Assembly: GCA_934102055.1 (NCBI GenBank)
Contig: CAKOSE010000002.1
Coordinates: 41,933 to 105,932, forward strand
Source: an uncultured Bacilli bacterium
Lineage (GTDB): Bacteria > Bacillota_I > Bacilli_A > RF39 > UBA660
Length of the DNA stretch: 64,000 bases
Direction: 5' to 3'
In this document: positions 51,974 through 61,596 of the stretch, piece by piece
How positions within the stretch are numbered: position 1 is the stretch's first letter
Layout of the letters: each line of letters begins with the position of its first letter
Notes under the pieces: generated by a model
The model's input: the letters and a program-made list of their open reading frames with translations, nothing else
The model's database searches: none
What the model was told of the DNA's origin: nothing
Position numbers and translations under genes: made by a program

Positions 51974-53035
51974 ATGATAGAAAGACTAGAAAGCATAGAA
52001 GAAAAGTATAACGAAATAACAAAAGAACTAACAAAACAAGAAACGCTAAACAATGTAAAACTATTGACAGAACTTTCAAAAAAACAGAGTAGTCTTGAAG
52101 AAACGGTAACACTTTATAAAAAATACAAAGACATAAAAGATCAAATAAAAGAAGACACAGAACTATTAAAAGATCCAGAGCTAAAAGAAATAGCAAAAGA
52201 AGAATTACAAAATTTAGAACAAGAAAGTGAGTTAATAACACAAAAATTAGAAGTATTACTATTGCCAAAAGACGAAAATGACGAAAAAAATATAATAATG
52301 GAACTAAGAGGAGCAGCAGGAGGAGACGAAGCAAACATCTTCGCCGGAGATCTATTTAGAATGTATCAAAGATATGCAGAAAAACAAAACTGGAAAGTAG
52401 AAATAATAAACGCCGAAGAATCATCAAGCGGAGGCTTCTCACAAATAGAATGCCTAATCAAAGGAGATAGTGTTTACTCAAAACTAAAATACGAAAGCGG
52501 AGCACACAGAGTCCAAAGAATACCACAAACAGAATCCGGAGGAAGAATCCATACATCAACTGCAACAGTAATAGTAATGCCAGAAGAAGAAAACGTAGAA
52601 ATAGAAGTAAAACCAGAAGATATAAAAGTAGATGTTTATAGATCAGGTGGAGCAGGAGGACAATCAGTAAACACAACAGACTCAGCAGTAAGAATGACAC
52701 ATATCCCAACAGGAATAGTAGTAACCTGCCAAAACGAAAGAAGTCAGCTTCAAAACAAAGAAAAAGCACTACAAATATTAAAATCAAAAATATACGAAGA
52801 ACAAAAAAGAAAACAAGAAGAAGAATCTGGAAACGAAAGAAGAAGTAAAATAGGAACCGGAGATAGATCAGAAAAAATAAGAACATATAACTACCCACAA
52901 AACAGAGTAACAGATCATAGAATAGGATTAACACTTAATAAACTAGACAGAATAATCGAAGGAGACCTAGAAGAAATAATCGAAGCACTAATAAGTGAAG
53001 ATCAAAAAAGAAAGTTACAAGAAAATGAAGATTAA
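51974..53035 (+). CDS. prfA: Peptide chain release factor 1
   Basis: 353-residue RF1, reading UAA and UAG. The GGQ loop is GAGGQSVNTTDSA and the family end is present. It overlaps prmC, which methylates the GGQ glutamine. Confidence 0.97.
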   Translation: MIERLESIEEKYNEITKELTKQETLNNVKLLTELSKKQSSLEETVTLYKKYKDIKDQIKEDTELLKDPELKEIAKEELQNLEQESELITQKLEVLLLPKDENDEKNIIMELRGAAGGDEANIFAGDLFRMYQRYAEKQNWKVEIINAEESSSGGFSQIECLIKGDSVYSKLKYESGAHRVQRIPQTESGGRIHTSTATVIVMPEEENVEIEVKPEDIKVDVYRSGGAGGQSVNTTDSAVRMTHIPTGIVVTCQNERSQLQNKEKALQILKSKIYEEQKRKQEEESGNERRSKIGTGDRSEKIRTYNYPQNRVTDHRIGLTLNKLDRIIEGDLEEIIEALISEDQKRKLQENED

Positions 53036-53849
53036 TGATATACTAACAAACGAAAACATCGAAAACAAAAAACTTGCCCTAGAGCAAGTTTTAAACTTGT
53101 CAAAACCAGAACTTCTCTTGAATAAAAATAAAGAATTAACAAAGAAAAACTACAAAGAATATAAAAGAATAATAAAAAAATTAAACAAAGGCTTACCAAT
53201 TCAGTATATAACCAAAAAAGCAAACTTCTATGGAAAAGAATACTACGTAAACAAAAACACACTAATACCAAGACCAGAAACAGAAATCCTAGTCCATAAA
53301 ACAAACCAACTAATAGAAAAACACATGAACAATAAAAACATAAACATATTAGAAATAGGAACAGGTTCAGGAATAATAGCAATAACACTAAAAAAACTAA
53401 ACAAAAACTACAACATAACAGCAACAGACATCTCAAAAAAAGCCATAAAAGTAGCAAAAAAAAATGCAAAAACCCATAACACAACAATAACCTTCAAAAA
53501 AACAGATCTATACAAAGGAATAAACCAAAAATATGATATCATAATAAGCAACCCTCCATACATAGAAGAAAACTCACAAAATATAGAAAAAATAGTAAAA
53601 GACAACGAACCAAAACAAGCACTATTCGGAGGAAAAGACGGACTAGACTATTACAGAAGAATACTAAAAGACATAACCAAAATAATAAACAAAAACCACA
53701 TAATAGCACTAGAAATTGGAGAAAACCAAGGACAAAAAATAAAAAAAATAATAAAAAAATATCTCCCAAAAGACAAAATAATCATAAAAAAAGACTACAA
53801 TAATTACGATAGATATATCTATATAATATCCAAAGACCAAGAAAAATAA
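53025..53849 (+). CDS. prmC: Release factor glutamine methyltransferase PrmC
   Basis: 275 residues. Helical N-terminal domain, SAM motif LEIGTGSGIIAI and catalytic NPPY in IISNPPYIEE. The ATG at 53025 overlaps the end of prfA by 11 nt. The prfA-prmC pair is universal. Confidence 0.96.
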   Translation: MKINDILTNENIENKKLALEQVLNLSKPELLLNKNKELTKKNYKEYKRIIKKLNKGLPIQYITKKANFYGKEYYVNKNTLIPRPETEILVHKTNQLIEKHMNNKNINILEIGTGSGIIAITLKKLNKNYNITATDISKKAIKVAKKNAKTHNTTITFKKTDLYKGINQKYDIIISNPPYIEENSQNIEKIVKDNEPKQALFGGKDGLDYYRRILKDITKIINKNHIIALEIGENQGQKIKKIIKKYLPKDKIIIKKDYNNYDRYIYIISKDQEK

Positions 53850-53909
53850 TTGATTTTTTTCTTTTTTTATGATAAAATCTATATAAATTTATTCAAAGGG
53901 GGACTAATC

Positions 53910-55061
53910 GTGAAAAAACAAAACCAAATAATTGAAGTAGTACTAGATAAAACAAATCAAAAAGTAGAAACATTCATAGTAAATGGAAAAGAATATAAAA
54001 GAAAAGATAAAGAAACATATAAAGAATTCCTAACAAGAATCTCTAAAAAAAGAAGAAACAAAGAAATATTTAAAAATAACTATAACAAAGAAACAATAAA
54101 AGTATATACACAAGAAGAATATAAAAGAAAAGATCAAAAAACAATAAAAAACATAAAACTATATCAAAACAACATAAATAGATGTAAAAAAGCAGTCCTA
54201 AACGGTTCTCAAATAAAACTAAAACACTCAGAATATAACCTAGGAAAACAAATATCTGCAACACAAGATATAGGAAATAAAAAAGCAAACCAAGAAGATT
54301 CAGTATTAATCTTAGAACATCCCAAAAACAAAAACTTCAAACTACTAGCAGTAGCAGACGGTATAGGAGGAAGAGAACAAGGAGAATTAGCAAGTAATAA
54401 CGTCATGAAAAAACTAATTAAATGGTTTGAAAACCAAAACCAAAAAACATATATAAATATAGCAAGAGGAACATTAGCATTAGATAAATTAATGAAAAAC
54501 ATCTTAGACGACGTAGAAATAAGTACACAAGCAGGAACAACCCTATCACTTGCACTAGTAGGACAAACAGAAACCCTAATAGCAAACATTGGAGATTCAA
54601 GAGTATATACCCTAAAAGAACAAGAACTAATAAAGCAAACAAAAGACGATTCATACGTACAAATGTTATATGATAAAAAAGAAATCCCATCCGAAGAACT
54701 AATGAGATATCATAAACAAAGCAACATAATAACAAAAGCAATAAAAAAAGGAACCCCAAACAAACTAACATATAAAATAATAGACAACAACTCATACGAA
54801 AGAATAATCCTAACAACAGATGGAGTAACAGACTGCCTATCACAAAAAGAAATCCAAACAATAGCACAAGTCGCAGACAAAGAAACAATAACAAAAGATC
54901 TAGTAGACTGTGCAAAAATAAATTATAGTACCTTACAAAGTCTAAAAAATAACACAAATAAACAAGTAGTAAAACACATAGAAACAAACGAAAACAAATA
55001 TCAAAAACAAATCCCCGGAGGAAAAGATAACCTATCCGCAGTAGCATATTCAAAAAAATAA
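53910..55061 (+). CDS. PP2C-type (PPM) Ser/Thr phosphatase with a novel N-terminal module
   Basis: 383 residues from a GTG start (AAAGGGGGAC upstream). The phosphatase (about 108-383) has the metal and catalytic motifs NQED, VADGIGG, AGTTL, IGDSRVY, LTTDGVTD and GKDNLSA, so it should be active. Residues 1-73 form a separate module (NGKEYKRK at 25-32, VYTQEEY at 65-71) that is repeated without gaps at the start of the 545-aa membrane protein at 55741. No kinase is in the window. It sits between prmC and spoIIR. Confidence 0.9.
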   Translation: MKKQNQIIEVVLDKTNQKVETFIVNGKEYKRKDKETYKEFLTRISKKRRNKEIFKNNYNKETIKVYTQEEYKRKDQKTIKNIKLYQNNINRCKKAVLNGSQIKLKHSEYNLGKQISATQDIGNKKANQEDSVLILEHPKNKNFKLLAVADGIGGREQGELASNNVMKKLIKWFENQNQKTYINIARGTLALDKLMKNILDDVEISTQAGTTLSLALVGQTETLIANIGDSRVYTLKEQELIKQTKDDSYVQMLYDKKEIPSEELMRYHKQSNIITKAIKKGTPNKLTYKIIDNNSYERIILTTDGVTDCLSQKEIQTIAQVADKETITKDLVDCAKINYSTLQSLKNNTNKQVVKHIETNENKYQKQIPGGKDNLSAVAYSKK

Positions 55062-55107
55062 TGAATAAAACAAAAGAATAAGTATCATTACCCTTATAGG
55101 TGATAAA

Positions 55108-55641
55108 ATGAAAAAACTTATTCTTTTATTATTAGCAGGACTAATCCTAATCGGAGTAATAAATAATTACAAAGAAGACTATTACATAATCCCAGATCAA
55201 TCAATCAGAATAAGAATAATACCAAACAGCAATAGTCTAAAAGATCAATACCTAAAAAAACAAGTAAAAACCAATCTAGAAATAGAACTACAAAACAATC
55301 TAAAAAACACAGAAACCATAGAAAACACAAGAAAAATAATAAAAAATAACCTAGACAACTACAATAAAAAAATAAAAGAAGTCTTAACAAATGAAAACAC
55401 ATCACAAAAATTCACAATAGACTACGGTTACCATCACTTCCCAGAAAAAACATATAAAGGAGTAAAATACGAAGAAGGAGAATACGAATCACTACTAGTA
55501 ACTATAGGAAAAGGACAAGGAGATAACTGGTGGTGTGTACTATTTCCACCAATTTGTTCCCTAGAAGAAGACGAACACTCAAATGAAAATATAGAATATA
55601 GTTTTTATATAAAAGAAATGTTTGATAAATATATAAAATAA
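55108..55641 (+). CDS. spoIIR: Stage II sporulation protein R
   Basis: 177 residues: N-terminal membrane/signal segment (3-19), IRIRIIPNSNSLKDQYLKK and the hallmark GQGDNWWCVLFPP near residue 150. In B. subtilis SpoIIR is secreted from the forespore and triggers SpoIIGA to process pro-sigma-E. The context prfA-prmC-spoIIR is the Bacillus one, with the phosphatase gene inserted. AGGTGA precedes the ATG. I see no convincing sigma-F promoter. Confidence 0.93.
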   Translation: MKKLILLLLAGLILIGVINNYKEDYYIIPDQSIRIRIIPNSNSLKDQYLKKQVKTNLEIELQNNLKNTETIENTRKIIKNNLDNYNKKIKEVLTNENTSQKFTIDYGYHHFPEKTYKGVKYEEGEYESLLVTIGKGQGDNWWCVLFPPICSLEEDEHSNENIEYSFYIKEMFDKYIK

Positions 55642-55676
55642 CATCTCTTTTTTTTATGCAAAAATCCCCAAACAAA

Positions 55677-55705
55677 TTGACAAACACATGTCATAGTGCT
55701 ACAAT
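55677..55705 (+). promoter_or_regulatory. Strong promoter of the 545-aa membrane protein
   Basis: TTGACA, exactly 17 bp, TACAAT with TG at the extended position. Close to full consensus. Confidence 0.85.
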
Positions 55706-55740
55706 AAATGCCAAACCAAAAAGCAAAGGGGGAGCTTTTT

Positions 55741-57378
55741 ATGAAAAAAAATAAACAATTCAAAGCAGAAACAATAATTGACGAAACAGGAAAAGCACTA
55801 TTCTTAATAATAAATGGAAAAAAATATAAAAGAAAAAAACACGAAACAAACCAAGAACTTTTCCTAAGAGTAGGACTAAACAAAAGAAACAAAGCAGATG
55901 TTGCAAAATACTATAAACCAGAAGAATTAATAGTATATACACAAGAAACATATAACAAAATAATGCAAAAAGAAAAACCAAAAAAACTATCAAATAAAAC
56001 AAAAGCTAGTCCTAGTTTAAAACAAAGAGTAGGAGCAGTAACAGTAGCAGCAGTAATGATGCTATCTGCATATATTGGTCCTAACCTTGCAAAAGCATAC
56101 AAAGACAGTAAAGTATACGCAACAAAAACAGAACAAGATGCAAAAGTAAGTAACCAAAAACTAAATAAATTATATGAAAAACTAAAAAAGACAGAAAATG
56201 GAGAAACAATAGTAAAACAACTAAAAGAAACAGATAAATTCCAAAAAGATTTCAACAAAAGAATGCAAAACTATCCAGATGAAAATGGTAACGTACTATT
56301 TCTAAAAGCTAGAGAAGTAGCAGCAGTACAAGACATATCAAATGCAGAAGACACAGATTTCATTTCATTAGACGATAATGAACCAAGAGTTTGTGATTAT
56401 TTAGAGGCAGCAACTTACACAACAATAGGAGTATATGTTTCAGAAGAAAGTATAGGAGAACATACTTTAATCCATGATAAAGAAACAAGCCAAGAAATGA
56501 AAAAAGAAGCAGATTATGCTATAGCAACAATGAAAGGAAATACAAAAACCGAAGAAATAAATAATCATTATGCTAAATTCAACAAAACAGGATTCACATA
56601 TGGAGCAGTCGGATCTAATGTAGCCTTTCTAGGATACGCCTCAAACGCAGTAATATCCCAAAATGGAGCAGCAAGTAATGAATTAGAAAAAATAACAACC
56701 ACAGCAACTAAAGATAACAAAGGATTAAATAACCAAAACTCACACGCAAACGCAGCATCAAAATCTGCAACACCAGACCAAAAAAGATTAATAAATAAAG
56801 TTCTAAAAGAACTTGATAAAAATAATATAAATGTAAATATAAAATCAAGAGATGATTTCAGCATGGAAACAACAGAAAAAGGAAAAAAAGTAAAAGAACA
56901 AATAACCATTAATGCCGATGGGACATATAGTTATACAGAAGATAATAGAACAAACACAATAACCTACAGAATATCACGAGAAGAAGCAATAAAACGTTTT
57001 GGATTAAAAATAGTAAAAGAAGCCGAAAAGGAAGCAGATAAAAAAGCAGGAATAGACGAAAAAAATAAACAAGAAGAACAACAGGGGCAAGAATTAGAAA
57101 AACAAGCAACAGCAGCATATAATGCCGGAAGGGATGATGCTCTTGCAGGCAAGCCAAATCAATATCCAAACAATCAAAGCTATTGTCGAGGATACAATGA
57201 AACCAAGGAAACAATGAACGAACAAAAAGAAGAAATAATCGAAGACAAAACAAACACAGACACAACATATGAGGATTATCAAAATACAGAAACAGAATCA
57301 TACGAAGAACAAACAATGGAATTTGAAGACGATGATTATAAATACACATCAACAGCAAAAATAAGAGTAAGGTCATAA
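55741..57378 (+). CDS. Single-pass membrane protein carrying the phosphatase-linked N-terminal module
   Basis: 545 residues from the ATG at 55741 (AAAGGGGGAG upstream). Residues 1-73 match the N-terminus of the PP2C protein in register (NGKKYKRK 25-32, VYTQETY 65-71). A membrane helix follows (about 97-114), then about 430 residues, probably outside: a helical part, a VCDYLEAATYTTIGVYVSEE region, a middle domain, a helical region with GRDDALAGKPNQYPNNQSYC, then RGYNE, and an acidic Glu/Thr-rich tail. The family is not recognised. It has its own strong promoter and lies after spoIIR and before the repeat-bearing surface protein. Confidence 0.85.
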   Translation: MKKNKQFKAETIIDETGKALFLIINGKKYKRKKHETNQELFLRVGLNKRNKADVAKYYKPEELIVYTQETYNKIMQKEKPKKLSNKTKASPSLKQRVGAVTVAAVMMLSAYIGPNLAKAYKDSKVYATKTEQDAKVSNQKLNKLYEKLKKTENGETIVKQLKETDKFQKDFNKRMQNYPDENGNVLFLKAREVAAVQDISNAEDTDFISLDDNEPRVCDYLEAATYTTIGVYVSEESIGEHTLIHDKETSQEMKKEADYAIATMKGNTKTEEINNHYAKFNKTGFTYGAVGSNVAFLGYASNAVISQNGAASNELEKITTTATKDNKGLNNQNSHANAASKSATPDQKRLINKVLKELDKNNINVNIKSRDDFSMETTEKGKKVKEQITINADGTYSYTEDNRTNTITYRISREEAIKRFGLKIVKEAEKEADKKAGIDEKNKQEEQQGQELEKQATAAYNAGRDDALAGKPNQYPNNQSYCRGYNETKETMNEQKEEIIEDKTNTDTTYEDYQNTETESYEEQTMEFEDDDYKYTSTAKIRVRS

Positions 57379-57399
57379 TAGTAAAGGGGGTTTATTATA

Positions 57400-59316
57400 A
57401 TGAATTACAATCCAAACAATTACAATAATCAACATAACGGATATAATAATCAAAATAATTATAACAATGCCTATAATTACAATAATGGTTATAACTATAA
57501 TTCATATGGGCCAAACCAAAACATGTTAAACGACCAAGACAATATGAATTATAACGAAAAAGAACTAGTAAGTTATCACATAAAAAGATTCCTAATAGGA
57601 TTCCTTTTACTAGCATTATTAGTATTTATATTATTATGGTTATTTCCAACAAAACAAGGTCTAAAAAACACCTTATCAGACTCATTAAATCCATTGTATG
57701 AAAGAATATTCCAAGAAAACATAGACACCATGAAAGAAGCCGCAATAGCATATTACACAACAGAAAGATTACCAGAAAACGAAGGAGACACTAAAAAACT
57801 AACTCTTGGAGAAATGCTAGAAATGAAACTATTACTAGCAGTAAAAGATAAAAATGGTAATATGTGTGATTCAACCAAATCATATGTAGAAGTAACAAAA
57901 ATGGAAAAAGAATATAAACTAAAAGTAAACTTATCATGTGGTGAAGAAGAAGATTATATTCTTACATATTTAGGGTGTTACAACTATTGTTTAACTGATG
58001 TTTGTGAAAACAAAAAAGTAAAAGAAGTAAGAGAAAAAGCACGAGCAGAAGTAGCAAATACTAACTCGAACTCAAATATCATAAATAAAGTAACAAAAAC
58101 AATCAAAAAAATAGTAACAATCAAAGAAAAAGATCCAAAACCAAAACCACCAAAATACTACTGTGCTGTAGTAAATGGAAGATATTACGATAATAAAGGT
58201 AACATAGTAACTAAAAGCAAATATCAAAAAGCCTGTGGACAAACTCCACCAAAATACTACTGTGCTGTAGTAAATGGAAAATACTATGATAACAAAGGAA
58301 ACATAGTATCAAAAGATAAATACAAAAAAGCCTGCGAATCAACTCCACCAAAATACTACTGTGCTGTAATAAATGGAAAATATTATGATGACAAAGGAAA
58401 CATAGTATCAAAAGAAGCCTACAAAAAAGCCTGCGAACCAACTCCACCAAAATACTACTGTGCAATTGTAAATGATAAGTACTACGATGACAAAGGAAAT
58501 GAAGTTTCAAAAGAAGAATATGAAACAGCATGTAACCCTCCACAAACAAAATACAAGTATCTATACAAAAAAACAGTCCATAAAGAAAAAGAATATAGTA
58601 AATGGTCAGAATGGTCTGATGACATAGAATACAATCCAAATAACAATAACATTAACTGGGGAAAACATGAATTTAGTTGGTACGAAAAAGCAAGAACAAA
58701 AACAGATACAATAACTCACAAAATAACCAAAAAAGTGCCAGACGAAACAAAACCAATGTATCAAAGTCAAAAACTTTATGTAGGAACATACTCAAAATAT
58801 GCTTGTGCAGGATATGATTACTTCATAGATGAAAAAACAAATACCACATATAAAGCAACATCAGGGTGGTCTTATGTAGGAAAAGTAACAACAAATTCAA
58901 TCCCAGCAAGTACAAACAACGTAAAATATGAATTCGTAGATTTTGACTTTACAAACTGCGGAGACATCTGTAACATAAACCATCAATATACATGGAAAAA
59001 ATATGTCAGAAACACATCTACTACATCAAGTACCTCAACAACAGAATCATCTCTAAGTGCAGTATGTAGTAAAGTAGAAAAAATAGATATACCAGTATAT
59101 GCAACAGTAAATAAATTCATAGGATATGACAAAAAACTAGTAACAGAAACAACAAAAGAAACTAAAAAAACATACTATTATCACTATAAAACAAGAAAAC
59201 TAACACAAAAAGAAGAAACAAAAGTATATACACAATGGTCATATAACAAACACGATGAAGCCCTTATAAAAGAAGGTTATGAGTATACTGGAGTTTATGA
59301 AGAAATTCAAAACTAA
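57400..59316 (+). CDS. Surface protein with four cysteine-bearing repeats
   Basis: 638 residues. The first 45 residues are almost only Asn, Tyr and Gly. A membrane helix lies at about 66-84; the rest should be outside. After a Cys-rich domain (to about 205) come four 33-residue repeats (about 250-381), each with PPKYYCAxxNGKYYD, GN-VSK and KAC, so two cysteines per unit. A Tyr/Trp-rich C-terminal domain (YSKWSEWSDDIEYN; TQWSYNKHDEALI) follows, recalling adhesin-like modules. AAAGGGGG is again the ribosome binding site, 21 nt after the previous gene. Function unknown; a wall- or host-facing role is inferred. Confidence 0.85.
   Translation: MNYNPNNYNNQHNGYNNQNNYNNAYNYNNGYNYNSYGPNQNMLNDQDNMNYNEKELVSYHIKRFLIGFLLLALLVFILLWLFPTKQGLKNTLSDSLNPLYERIFQENIDTMKEAAIAYYTTERLPENEGDTKKLTLGEMLEMKLLLAVKDKNGNMCDSTKSYVEVTKMEKEYKLKVNLSCGEEEDYILTYLGCYNYCLTDVCENKKVKEVREKARAEVANTNSNSNIINKVTKTIKKIVTIKEKDPKPKPPKYYCAVVNGRYYDNKGNIVTKSKYQKACGQTPPKYYCAVVNGKYYDNKGNIVSKDKYKKACESTPPKYYCAVINGKYYDDKGNIVSKEAYKKACEPTPPKYYCAIVNDKYYDDKGNEVSKEEYETACNPPQTKYKYLYKKTVHKEKEYSKWSEWSDDIEYNPNNNNINWGKHEFSWYEKARTKTDTITHKITKKVPDETKPMYQSQKLYVGTYSKYACAGYDYFIDEKTNTTYKATSGWSYVGKVTTNSIPASTNNVKYEFVDFDFTNCGDICNINHQYTWKKYVRNTSTTSSTSTTESSLSAVCSKVEKIDIPVYATVNKFIGYDKKLVTETTKETKKTYYYHYKTRKLTQKEETKVYTQWSYNKHDEALIKEGYEYTGVYEEIQN
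58147..58542 (+). repeat. Four tandem 99-bp repeats in the surface protein gene
   Basis: Units start at 58147, 58246, 58345 and 58444 with exact 99-bp spacing. Copies 2 and 3 are nearly identical, copy 4 the most diverged. Confidence 0.95.
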
Positions 59317-59319
59317 AAT

Positions 59320-59346
59320 GCAAGGCAAAAAAAGCCTTGCTTTTTC
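59320..59346 (+). terminator. Terminator after the surface protein gene
   Basis: GCAAGGC-AAAAAAA-GCCTTGC followed by T5. Confidence 0.9.
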
Positions 59347-59386
59347 TTAACTAAAACTAATAAAATAATAAAAAGGAGGAAATCAA

Positions 59387-59881
59387 ATGAACAAAAAAAA
59401 TCTATACATAGACTTTGATGGAGTAATACTAGATACCATGACAACAATCATGAAAGACTATAACACAAAAACCTTCACAAACAAACAAGAAGAAAAACAA
59501 TTCTTTGTAAATTATCCATGGGAAACCATAATAAAAGATAAATACATCATAAACGATGCAATAAATGATATATATAAAATAATAGAAAGCAATAAATTCA
59601 ATTTAGCAATCCTCACACACGTTAATTCATTAAACGAAGCAGTTCTAAAAATAAACTACCTAAGAAAATACTTCAAAGACATAACAATAATACCTTGTCC
59701 TAAAGAAATATCAAAAACAAAAATGATTCACACAAAAGACGCAATTCTAATAGATGACTACGCTGGAAACCTAAGAAGTTGGGAAGCAGAACAAGGTATC
59801 CCAGTAAGATTTAGTTTAAAAGGAAATGGAAAAGGATTCAAAACAATAAAAGAACTAAAAGAAGTAATAGAAATGTTCTAA
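59387..59881 (+). CDS. HAD-family phosphatase, 5'-deoxynucleotidase-like
   Basis: 164-residue HAD protein. Motif I is DFDGVILDT (nucleophile and acid Asp), the motif II region is LAILTHV and the last motif is ILIDDYAGNLRSWE, which recalls the 5'(3')-deoxyribonucleotidase group. GGAGG precedes the ATG. Substrate not certain. Confidence 0.85.
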   Translation: MNKKNLYIDFDGVILDTMTTIMKDYNTKTFTNKQEEKQFFVNYPWETIIKDKYIINDAINDIYKIIESNKFNLAILTHVNSLNEAVLKINYLRKYFKDITIIPCPKEISKTKMIHTKDAILIDDYAGNLRSWEAEQGIPVRFSLKGNGKGFKTIKELKEVIEMF

Positions 59882-60001
59882 AAACCCTAAATTTATTGAA
59901 AAACCTTAAGAATAATGGTATTATATTACTAATAAGTGATAGGAACAAGCTTAAAAAATAGACATATATTATAAGTAGAAAAAGATTTGAGGTATGAACA
60001 T

Positions 60002-61270
60002 ATGAAAAAAATAATAATAAATGGACAAAAAAAACTTGAAGGAACAATAAGAATAAGCGGAGCAAAAAATGCTGCGGTAGCAATAATACCTGCAGCAATC
60101 CTAACAGACGAAGAAGCAACAATTTGTAACGTTCCAGAAATATCCGATATAGATTCACTAGAAGAAATCCTAGAATTTCTAGACATAGACACAAAAAGAG
60201 CTACAGAAACAATGATAATAAATCCAAAAAATATGAAAAACAAAGTAATCCCCTCAGAAATATCAAATAAACTAAGAGCCTCTTATTACTTTATGGGAGC
60301 ATTACTAGCAAAATATAAATACGTAGAAATGAACTTTCCAGGAGGATGTAAAATAGGATCACGTCCAATCAACTTACACCTAGAAGGATTCAAAAAACTA
60401 GGAGCAGAAGTAATAGAAGACGGAGACAAATACATAATAAAAGCAGAAAAATTAAAAGCAGCCCAAATGTATCTAGACGTAGCATCCGTAGGAGCCACAA
60501 TCAATATAATGCTAGCAGCAACTAAAGCCGAAGGAACAACAATAATAGAAAACGCTGCAAGAGAACCAGAAATAGTAAATATAGCAACATTCTTAAACAA
60601 TATGGGAGCACAAATAGTAGGAGCAGGAACAAGTGTTATAAAAATAAAAGGAGTAAAAAAACTAACAAAAGGTTTTGCAGAAATAATACCAGATAGAATA
60701 GAAGCAGGAACCTATACAATAATCGGAGCATTACTAGGAAATCCACTAAAAATAAGCAATATCATCCCAGAACACCTAGAAGCCCTAACATCAAAACTAA
60801 AAGAAGCAGGAGCAGACATAGAAATAGAAGCAGACTCAATAATTTGTAACAAAACAGAAAACCTAAAACCAGTCAACATAAAAACATATTACTACCCAGG
60901 CTTCGCAACAGATCTACAACAACCATTCGGAACATTCCTAACACAATGCAAAGGAAGATCAGAAATAGAAGAAACAATATATGAAAACAGATTTATGCAT
61001 ATAAAGTACCTAAATAAAATGGGAGCAAAAATAGAAACAAAAGACAGAACCGCAATAATATATGGAAAAACAAAACTAACAGGACAAGAAGTAATAGCAA
61101 CAGATCTAAGAGCAGGAGCATCCCTAATAATTGCAGGACTCCTAGCAGAAGGAACCACAACAATCAATCAAGTAGAACACATCCTAAGAGGATACGAAGG
61201 AATAATAGAAAAACTAACAAACGTAGGAGCAGACATAAAATTAGAAGAAAACCCTTGCCAAACAAACTAA
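60002..61270 (+). CDS. murA: UDP-N-acetylglucosamine 1-carboxyvinyltransferase MurA
   Basis: First committed step of peptidoglycan synthesis, 422 aa. The phosphoenolpyruvate-binding cysteine (fosfomycin target) is in PGGCKIGSRP. Start: ATG at 60002, with GAGGT upstream; an earlier TTG is rejected. The run murA...spoIIQ-mbl that follows is the Bacillus arrangement with spoIID and spoIIID missing. Confidence 0.97.
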   Translation: MKKIIINGQKKLEGTIRISGAKNAAVAIIPAAILTDEEATICNVPEISDIDSLEEILEFLDIDTKRATETMIINPKNMKNKVIPSEISNKLRASYYFMGALLAKYKYVEMNFPGGCKIGSRPINLHLEGFKKLGAEVIEDGDKYIIKAEKLKAAQMYLDVASVGATINIMLAATKAEGTTIIENAAREPEIVNIATFLNNMGAQIVGAGTSVIKIKGVKKLTKGFAEIIPDRIEAGTYTIIGALLGNPLKISNIIPEHLEALTSKLKEAGADIEIEADSIICNKTENLKPVNIKTYYYPGFATDLQQPFGTFLTQCKGRSEIEETIYENRFMHIKYLNKMGAKIETKDRTAIIYGKTKLTGQEVIATDLRAGASLIIAGLLAEGTTTINQVEHILRGYEGIIEKLTNVGADIKLEENPCQTN

Positions 61271-61335
61271 TTTCTGTTATACTACTTAAGAATTATTATT
61301 ACTATGACACCTAGTCATGGCGAAAGGAGAAACAT

Positions 61336-61545
61336 ATGAAAAAAGGAATTCACAAAGATCAAAAAGAAGTAACATTTACTTGTTTATGTGGAGAAAGTTT
61401 CAAAGCAATGTCAACATCAAAAAACGATGAAATACACGTAGAAATATGTTCAAAATGTCATCCATTCTATACAGGAAAACAAGGAACAGCAACACTAACA
61501 GGAAATGTTGAAAAATTCAAACAAAAATATGGATTAAAGAACTAA
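61336..61545 (+). CDS. rpmE: 50S ribosomal protein L31
   Basis: 69 residues. Start MKKGIHKDQKEVTFTCLCGE and CSKCHPFYTGKQ; the Cys set (CLC, CSKC) marks the zinc-binding form. A small ATGAC-ACCT-AGTCAT hairpin lies in the leader (61304-61318), possibly regulatory. Confidence 0.96.
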   Translation: MKKGIHKDQKEVTFTCLCGESFKAMSTSKNDEIHVEICSKCHPFYTGKQGTATLTGNVEKFKQKYGLKN

Positions 61546-61562
61546 TGTTCTTTTTTTTTTTT
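61536..61562 (+). terminator. Terminator after rpmE
   Basis: AAAGAAC-TAAT-GTTCTTT followed by a long T-run; overlaps the stop codon. Confidence 0.88.
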
Positions 61563-61596
61563 AAAAATTGATATATAATAAAAACGAGGTGAAAAA

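Noticed and set aside
55083..55107. Sigma-F promoter before spoIIR (GTATC ... GGTGATAAAA)
   Set aside because: The spacing is too short and the putative -10 is the ribosome site itself.
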